From Bacteroidota bacterium (GTDB lineage: Bacteria > Bacteroidota > Bacteroidia > Chitinophagales > Chitinophagaceae): DNA of 13,014 bases. Positions 1-6,500 of the stretch are shown here, in pieces. Position numbers and translations under genes: made by a program. The stretch covers positions 1-13,014 of the forward strand of contig JAFAGE010000193.1 of NCBI GenBank assembly GCA_023423015.1, given 5' to 3'. The notes under the pieces were generated by a model, which was given only the letters and a program-made list of their open reading frames with translations, was not told the DNA's origin and made no database searches. The first letter of the stretch is position 1, and every line of letters begins with the position of its first letter.

Positions 1-29
1 CAGAGAACATTAAACACAAAGTCGCTCTC

Positions 30-80
30 GTTCTCCGATCTCCGTTCTCCGTTCTTGCCATCTGCCATCTGCCCTCTGCC
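30..80. repeat. imperfect 7-bp tandem repeat array
   Basis: A run of about seven 7-bp units can be read without gaps: GTTCTCC, GATCTCC, GTTCTCC, GTTCTTG, CCATCTG, CCATCTG, CCCTCTG. The unit changes sequence half-way but keeps the 7-bp period. One strand is almost purely C/T with scattered G. It ends 5 bp before the stop codon of the minus-strand gene that follows, so on that gene's transcript it lies just after the coding region as a G/A-rich track. I have the impression that such arrays recur between genes in Bacteroidota genomes, but I cannot verify that here. There is no hairpin, so it is not a classical terminator. Confidence 0.7.
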
Positions 81-85
81 TGCAC

Positions 86-1528
86 TTACGCCGTTGCTTC
101 TGATTGCAGATTAACTAAATGTCCGTATTCTTTAATTAACTCTTTTAGTTCAGAACTTTCTTCATCAAATGCCTGCCACATACCGTCGGTGTGTGCAATC
201 TTCTTTGCTGCTTCTGATGCTCTTTTATATTCTGTATAATTACCAAGCCCGAGGTGGGCCTCAGCACGATTTACAAGTATCCAGAACTTTTGTTCATCAC
301 GGGCAATGAGGTTGTCTGCCGAGAGTTCCTGGTCTCCCTGGGGTGCCGGCATACCTACCTGGCGGCTTTCGCGCTGCATGATCTGTTCCCAGTTCTCATC
401 GCAAAGGAGTAACACTTTACGCCGGATTCTGCTGGCAAGCACCATGTCTGTAATCTTTCCTTCCGTATCTGTGTAGATATCTGTTGATACACGTTTATTC
501 AACAGGAAAGCAAGGTTAATTCCATGATACCTGTTTTGCACCAGGAAATACCCACGTTCGTAATACTCAATTGCTTTCTGTAAATGTTCATTAATTCCCT
601 CTGCTTCATAAAGTCGCTTTTCCACCCTGCCCGCAAGCGTCACTGTTTCGGGATCATTCGTATGATCCAGATCCAGAAGCGACAGTAACCGAATTGATTC
701 TTTTAATGCAGTACTTGTGTCTGGTTCTTTGCTTTTATAAGTTGCGAACGCAAGGCGTTGTACAAGATATGGATCGTAGGTTGCCTTGTGATCGGGTTCG
801 CGGTTCATTTCCGAAATAGCGGTTTTGAAAAAAGCTACTGCGGAATGGTAATCTCTTTGCTGCAATGCTTCTTCTCCCTTGTCGATAAGCACAGCGAGTG
901 AAGGGTTGGAAATCGCCACCTGCCCTGAGGCACTTTCTTGTGATTCAAGAGCATCACGTATCTCCTGCTTCAATTGGCGCATTGTGTTGGCAGCTTTCTT
1001 GCGAATTGATGGAGGTATCAGTTCCTGCAGGTGCGTGTATACCGGACTATCCGGATCTTCAACCTGTAATACAGTATCGAGGGTTTCTCCAAGCACTTTA
1101 CGAAACCGTTCCACTTCATCGTAGTCTATTGCGGATCCGAGATGCTCGTAGTTGAATATTTTGATATGATTCAGATCGAAGGGATATGAGAGCCTGCTTT
1201 CTGAAATGATGATAGTAGTTCTTCTCCGAAGTGCATGGCGGATGCCGAGTTCATAAAATGCATTCACATTTGCGGTTGATATATCGGCGATTACAACGTC
1301 TGCATCCAGCAACTCGCGATACATATGGAGATCAATGGGACCGGTATGTTCAATTTCATCCGCCCGGATGCATTCGAGGTTTCTGCTCTCTACCACGGGT
1401 TTGATGAGAACTTTGTAGGATTTGTTAAGGTCAAGCTGGCGCCCTGTGGCAAGATCGGTTTTTACGCCAAAACCCATCACAACAAAACAGCGTTTCCTGG
1501 CTTTTGATTTTTCTTTTAGGACATTCAT
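86..1528 (-). CDS. nucleoside 2-deoxyribosyltransferase/TIR-like domain fused to TPR (TRAFs-binding/TPR-S type) protein
   Basis: The 480-residue product has two parts. Residues 13-155 form a Rossmann-like domain with CFVVMGFG (14-21), DADVVIADIS (75-84) and AFYELG (90-95). The Glu of YELG (E93) matches the catalytic Glu of the nucleoside 2-deoxyribosyltransferase/TIR-like superfamily, which cleaves N-glycosidic bonds of nucleotides or NAD. Residues 210-480 are helical repeats (for example a repeat near 215-240 and DPETVTLAGRVEKRLY near 292-307, followed by a GINLAFLL segment), which I recognise as the TRAFs-binding/TPR-S region of bacterial conflict proteins. I chose the ATG at 1528. The frame stays open to a TTG at 1600 (504 residues), but the extra 24 residues precede the conserved core and look unconserved. 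It is divergent from the nuclease gene. No signal peptide is seen, so it is probably cytoplasmic. The nucleotide substrate is unknown; a signalling or NAD-depleting role is inference. Confidence 0.82.
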   Translation of the reverse strand: MNVLKEKSKARKRCFVVMGFGVKTDLATGRQLDLNKSYKVLIKPVVESRNLECIRADEIEHTGPIDLHMYRELLDADVVIADISTANVNAFYELGIRHALRRRTTIIISESRLSYPFDLNHIKIFNYEHLGSAIDYDEVERFRKVLGETLDTVLQVEDPDSPVYTHLQELIPPSIRKKAANTMRQLKQEIRDALESQESASGQVAISNPSLAVLIDKGEEALQQRDYHSAVAFFKTAISEMNREPDHKATYDPYLVQRLAFATYKSKEPDTSTALKESIRLLSLLDLDHTNDPETVTLAGRVEKRLYEAEGINEHLQKAIEYYERGYFLVQNRYHGINLAFLLNKRVSTDIYTDTEGKITDMVLASRIRRKVLLLCDENWEQIMQRESRQVGMPAPQGDQELSADNLIARDEQKFWILVNRAEAHLGLGNYTEYKRASEAAKKIAHTDGMWQAFDEESSELKELIKEYGHLVNLQSEATA

Positions 1529-1719
1529 GGGCAGTCTTTTTTTGAACGGATCAAAAGATGTGGACCAGTTTCGAAGGCTCTTATTAAGTAATTTACTCAA
1601 TTCTTTCTACATTCTTCCTTTTGGGTCCCGTTCATTTACACGTTGTGTGCAGGTAAAATCATCCCGCAGGAATACTCCGGAATTCGTTAAATTAGAATAG
1701 AATCTTCACACGATTTACA
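1529..1719. promoter_or_regulatory. divergent intergenic region between TIR-like/TPR gene and nuclease gene
   Basis: This 191-bp stretch must hold the promoters of two divergent genes if the ATG at 1528 is the true start of the left gene; with the TTG start it shrinks to 119 bp. I looked for the Bacteroidota -7 motif (TAnnTTTG) with a TTG about 20 bp upstream on both strands and found no good match. A TAGAAT at 1694-1699 resembles a sigma-70 -10 box for the nuclease gene but lacks a partner -35. No inverted repeat that could be an operator was obvious. Confidence 0.3.
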
Positions 1720-2751
1720 ATGCCCTCCGAGAAAGAATTAGCCTTTTCTCCCGACTTTCTGCAGCAATGCAAAGGTTTTGACACCAACTTTATAAAAAGA
1801 GATGTAGAAATAGATTTGCTCGAAGTTTTACCTGAAAACCTAAAGAAGCAATTACCGGAAGTAGATGGAAACAACGAAGGCCTATTGCACTATTCGGGCA
1901 TGAGTGTGGCATACAACACAAAACGCAGGGTTCCGTTTTTTGCCGCCTACAACATTGACGGCAATGACGAGGCGACATCAATCACCCGCCCCCCATTTGT
2001 ACAAGATCCGCGGATCCCGGAATCAGTTCAGCTGGGTAACGACTTTTACAACCTGCGAACAGACATCACCGAGTTTGAAATAGGCCATATGGCATCAAAT
2101 GATGAAATGGGCAGGGGGAGAGATGGAAAACTTAAAGCGTATCAGACTTTTTTCTTCACCAACAGCGTTCCGCAGGCCGAGCGTCTGAATACCGGGTTGT
2201 GGCGGTCACTTGAATCGTACATAATCGATGAAGCCTCGACTGTTAACGGCAATGGACGCATCTGCGTGTTTACCGGTCCGGTGCTTACAGGCAAAGATCC
2301 GAAGTACTTAAAGGATCCATCGTTCCGCATTCCCTTGTTGTTCTTCAAGGTCATCTTATTCCCTTCGAACAATAAACTGTATTCTACGGCCTTTATAATG
2401 AGTCATGAAAAGCGGTTGAGAGAACATAGAATGTTTGCACCTGAACGCGGAGGTATGCGCGAATTGAAACCACCCCCGATCTTTGATGATTATCCCTATA
2501 AAAAAGTTTTCCAGGTCAACATTCCTTTATTGGAAAACCTGAGTGGGCTTCAATTTAATTGGAAGGGAGTGGAACGGGTAACCGTTGCGGAAAATAAAAA
2601 AGTAATACAGTTGATCAAAGGTGTAAGTAGCGCTGCTGAAGCGAAAGAAGCAATACGCACAAGGTCACTTAAACCAGGAATGCGCCTGGTTGAAGCAACC
2701 GAAGCTGATCTTAAAAAACCCGGCTTTGTTCTGAATATCACCCTTCCCTAA
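1720..2751 (+). CDS. DNA/RNA non-specific endonuclease (NUC1/Endonuclease_NS family)
   Basis: This 343-residue protein is a metal-dependent nuclease of the beta-beta-alpha-metal (Serratia nuclease) fold. Supporting residues in order are YNTKRRVPFFAAYNIDG (65-81), the active-site motif EIGHM (120-124) with the general-base His at H123, then TN (147-148), PQ (151-152), N157, W161 and E165. These match the family's N..PQ..N..W..E magnesium-site and helix pattern. A VFTGPVL strand (183-189) is also typical. The usual DRGH reads EIGH here, so the Asp and Arg are changed while the His is kept. No secretion signal is seen, which suggests an intracellular target, unlike the secreted Serratia enzyme. 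The N-terminal 60 and C-terminal 100 residues are not explained by the nuclease core; the C-terminus (270-343) may be a regulatory or recruitment module. The gene has no Shine-Dalgarno sequence and converges on the CHAT operon with 5 bp between stops. Confidence 0.88.
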   Translation: MPSEKELAFSPDFLQQCKGFDTNFIKRDVEIDLLEVLPENLKKQLPEVDGNNEGLLHYSGMSVAYNTKRRVPFFAAYNIDGNDEATSITRPPFVQDPRIPESVQLGNDFYNLRTDITEFEIGHMASNDEMGRGRDGKLKAYQTFFFTNSVPQAERLNTGLWRSLESYIIDEASTVNGNGRICVFTGPVLTGKDPKYLKDPSFRIPLLFFKVILFPSNNKLYSTAFIMSHEKRLREHRMFAPERGGMRELKPPPIFDDYPYKKVFQVNIPLLENLSGLQFNWKGVERVTVAENKKVIQLIKGVSSAAEAKEAIRTRSLKPGMRLVEATEADLKKPGFVLNITLP

Positions 2752-2756
2752 AGGCT

Positions 2757-3560
2757 CTACAATTTCATCATTTCTACAACCACTTCATCATCTTCATTCC
2801 CGCCGCCGCTTGCTTTTTTCGTCGACCTTGTTTTGCCGGCACTTCTTTCTCCATTTTTCTTCTTGTCGCGAACCACAAGGTCAAATTCAAACGTCACATC
2901 CGGAGTCGGAATTTTACGCTTATTTATTCCAAGTGCGTCGAAGTCGCCATATAGAGTAGTATAGCTGTTGATGGTTGTTCCAATGGGTTTGTCTTCAACG
3001 TCGCCGAGGTATTTACCCACTACTCCCGCAATCTCGCCTACCAGGTCAAGCACAATGCCCGCAGCCGAAGTTTCAGCAGTTGTTTTTGCTATTTGCTTCA
3101 CAAGGTTATTATAACCTTCGTGGTTTTTTAAATCCGTCATAATGTTTGGTGTATACCGGAGTGGCTGTTTACTCTTGATTACCGACGTCATAATGTGAAT
3201 CTGGTTGGGCGCCTTTTCCTCATCATTTTTTCCTTGCCAGTAGAAGATGGTCTTATTTATGGGTAAATGTTCCTGGTCGCCAATCCTCGGAAACCCCTTC
3301 AGGTCAATGGTGCCGGCCACCTGGTTTTCAACATCGCTTACAACTATCGTGAGACTATACAGTTTTGAATAGCCGGGAAATGGCCATAACGGCGCTGTAT
3401 GATTATCTACAATAAATGGCGGAAGCATGCGGATCTCAATACCCGAAACATCGCCGGAAGTTTTTATGTTGCCTGGAAGCTTCTTTATTATCGACCTGTT
3501 GTTGGCAAGCTGTCCCATCCGAAGACTGGTGATTTCAGGGTTAAAAAACTGTATAGGCAT
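2757..3560 (-). CDS. unrecognised partner protein of the CHAT/hydrolase gene
   Basis: I do not recognise a named family for this 267-residue protein. It starts 6 bp after the stop of the large CHAT gene on the same strand, so the two are almost certainly co-transcribed. Residues 1-130 look beta-rich (LYSLTIVVSD at 67-76; GTIDLKGFPRIGD at 83-95; TIFYWQG at 104-110; NQIHIMTSVIKS at 119-130). Residues 136-190 look helical, with a hydrophobic Gly/Ala-rich segment at about 164-186 (TSAAGIVLDLVGEIAGVVGKYLG). A YGDFD motif follows (204-208), then more strands (TFEFDLVVRD, 223-232). The tail is low-complexity: basic at 233-253, acidic at 256-263. There are no cysteines and no signal peptide. The layout recalls small proteins that are substrates or effectors of CHAT proteases, but that role is inference; a structural or C2-like lipid-binding adaptor is equally possible. 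Confidence 0.75.
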   Translation of the reverse strand: MPIQFFNPEITSLRMGQLANNRSIIKKLPGNIKTSGDVSGIEIRMLPPFIVDNHTAPLWPFPGYSKLYSLTIVVSDVENQVAGTIDLKGFPRIGDQEHLPINKTIFYWQGKNDEEKAPNQIHIMTSVIKSKQPLRYTPNIMTDLKNHEGYNNLVKQIAKTTAETSAAGIVLDLVGEIAGVVGKYLGDVEDKPIGTTINSYTTLYGDFDALGINKRKIPTPDVTFEFDLVVRDKKKNGERSAGKTRSTKKASGGGNEDDEVVVEMMKL

Positions 3561-3566
3561 ATAACG

Positions 3567-6500
3567 TTATTTTGAAGTTTCGGTAAATCTTGTTTTGAGC
3601 GACTCCTGTAATTGTTGCACATTCTTAAGAACCTTTTTCGCGGCAGGTTGTTTAATCAGGTTCAAACCATCGATCAGAATATCGAGGTGCTCGATTTCCG
3701 CCAGCTTATGTCCTTTGGCGCCAGCGCGTTCCCACACACGTTTGTAAGCGTCCATCACCATATTCCAGTTGTCGCCCGGCTTTTGATAAATACCCGCTAT
3801 GATCGCTACAGCTAAGCTGATATTTGCCGTACTTGCCAGGTCCCAGAAATCAATATTGCTTCTGGTCTTTTTATACTGTTGCCTGAGATTCTGTAATTGT
3901 TGCATGGCTGCTTCAGGATCAAGTTTCCATGTTTTTGATTTTCTCTTATCGGCCGGTGTAAGTATAGCTTCGAGCACATACCAGTTAGATAGCGGGTAGG
4001 CAGACTCTTCTGCTGATGATTTCTCAAATGCCTGGCGGTAATATTCTGCAGCGGTAGACAATGCAGAAATCTTTTGTGTTGCGGAAGATGCAATGAAGGC
4101 TTTTCTTTTGTATGCACTTCCCAGAAGATTGTTCCGTTCCGATGTGGCGCTGAGTATGGAAAGTGTCTTCAGCTTTTCTATTGATTCATCAAGCTCGCGC
4201 CGCAATTTCACGACAGAATTTTTTTTGTTGATATAATCCTGCACAATTTTCCTGCTGCTCACGTTACAATAGCGTTCGAGTGATTTTACCGTGAATGTCG
4301 CTTCTTCCATGGTCAACAGCATCTCATACTTTTCCATGAATATTTCATACTCTCCCAGGTCGGCGTAGATGCCTGCCTCCAGTTCGTTTATTGTTGCATT
4401 TCGCAGTTCAGCAGCTTCCACGGCATCCGCAATAGCATTTAATCGTACCAGCACTTCGTCGTGCTGATATTTACCGGTATATATTTCATTCTGCAGGTTG
4501 CTCAGTTCTATTTCTGCCTGCTGCGGAATGATAAAGGAGTAGGTAGTTGGCCCGGATACTTCGCGTTCACGGAACTTGTAGTACATGTCGCCATAACATT
4601 GGTAAGCTCCCCAGGTATTCGTTTGTCCATGAAAGAAGTACACGTGTTGCCGTGCTTTCAGCACGGCTGCTCCAAATGCATTGCCTGCAAACATTTCTTC
4701 GTAAAACTTCTCCATAAAAGCGAGCGCAGCATCGTCGTTAACGGCCCATCCCGCAGCTATAACGGCTTTCACGCCATTTTGAATCAGCTGCGTGCCTATA
4801 TTTGCGGCCAGCCTGTAAAGCCGCTGTGATTTCTTTTCTGCTGAACCGCTAACTGCCCCGAGATAGCAACAATTAATGAACACGAATTCCGGCACATAAC
4901 TCATCTGCTCAAATTCCTGCGGGGTCAGAAATATTCCATTGCCGATCAGCATGCCTGTATTGTGCAGCTCATTCGGGGTGAATATTCCATGGCCTGCCAG
5001 GTGAAGTATCTGGTATTTATGGCTATACAGTTGTTTCACAATTTCATCGGGGCTGCCTTCGAGCACACTCACTGTCTCAATACCATTTTGCTCAAATAGC
5101 TTAACTGCCTGTTGTGCCTCCTTCAAAGCACCGGGCAATTGGTCGGCATAACCCTCCGTATTCGGATCACCAATTACAAGCGCCTTATTCGTTGTTCCTG
5201 GTCGAACTACCTGGCGGTACGTTCTTGTTGTGAGTTGCCGGATCATTTCAGCATTTATGCACAAAGGTTTTGTGTTCACTGTTTCATCCTGTAGCAACTC
5301 CCATGGATATGCAGCCGTTTCATTATCCAGCACCCAGCATAAATTGCATTGGCGTTTTAGTTGTTCCTTGAAGTTGTTTGGAATAAACAATTCGAATACC
5401 GTCTTTGCACTGTCGGCCGACCAGCTATTGTTTACCGACATCCGCTCGAGCATTCCTTCTATAAGAGCTCCATTTATAAACAACTCTTCCTGGCTTTGCC
5501 TGGCTCCGCCATTCGCCGATGTAAAGCGGAGAACAGATCGTTTCCCAGCTTCGCGAAGTTCATCCTGCTCAACCGTGATGCGACTATACCATTCATCGGT
5601 AGCTGTATCCGCAAGCCGGCGTTTTCTTCCCAATACCTTGTTGATATAGGTTTTTTCGCGGATGATATTAATTACTTTGTCGGTGATTTTCTCAAGCCGA
5701 GTTATCGTGTGAAAACATGCAACCGCCCGGTCTTCATACTGTTCCACCACTTCAACCATGCTGATCGCAGGCATGTCACCCTTTATCGATGCAATTTTTT
5801 GGTTGCCATTCTGTATTCCCTGCAGTACAGCCCGCAGCGACCCATCGATAGTGAGACCGCCATAGCCACAACCAATGGTTAGTATCGTCAAACCCACATT
5901 ATCTTTATTGGCTGTGCCTGAATATCCAAGTTCAAGCAGGTAGTTGCAGACGGCCTGTTCCACAGAACGGGTCAATTGAAACGAAGTAAGACTGCCAAAT
6001 TCACCAAGACCAATAATCAAAGCGCCGGGAAAAGTTTCTGCCTTGCCGGCTTCATAAAGGTTTGTACCGATTTCTCCGGGATAAAGCCCCAGCGCATGAC
6101 GATGTGAAAGCCGGCCATTCAGGTTGTTATCGATGGCTTTTTCAGCATACAATATAGCATCTCCCGAAAAATGACCTGCCATTACAGGGTATGAAGCAAA
6201 GCGCAGATCACCATGGCTCACATAAACGCGTATTGGCGCTTCCTGCACAACCTGTACCTGTTCAGTATCCATTGAGAGCAATGTTCGCTCAACGCCGGTT
6301 TCTGAAAGATCAAGATCAGATGGTTCAGGTGTGCGGAACAGTTTTTCTGCACCACGAACTACCGGGCGGGTTTTACTCAAAACATTGGTGCTGCCGTTTT
6401 GCAGAATTTCTTCTATTCCCTTAAATATGGAAGGCTCGTTCGCCAATGCTCCATGCGTCACGTTTACATAATACACGCTGTTATCGTCAATCATCTTCGC

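Noticed and set aside
30..80. CRISPR array
   Set aside because: The units are 7 bp, contiguous and without spacers, and no cas gene is in the window.
1529..1600. N-terminal extension of the TIR-like/TPR protein from the TTG at 1600
   Set aside because: It needs a rare start codon, adds 24 residues ahead of the conserved core, and an ATG is present at 1528.
2740..2770. Bidirectional terminator between the convergent nuclease gene and CHAT operon
   Set aside because: Only 5 bp lie between the stops and I see no GC-rich hairpin with a T run on either strand.
2757..3560. Bacterial gasdermin as identity of the CHAT partner
   Set aside because: Size and protease neighbourhood fit, but there is no cysteine at all, so the N-terminal palmitoylated Cys of known bacterial gasdermins is absent, and I see no gasdermin sequence pattern.
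5361..5882. 173-codon open frame on the plus strand inside the CHAT gene
   Set aside because: It lies antisense to the clearly conserved unknown/CHAT region of the large minus-strand gene, has a biased unprotein-like composition and no recognisable motif.
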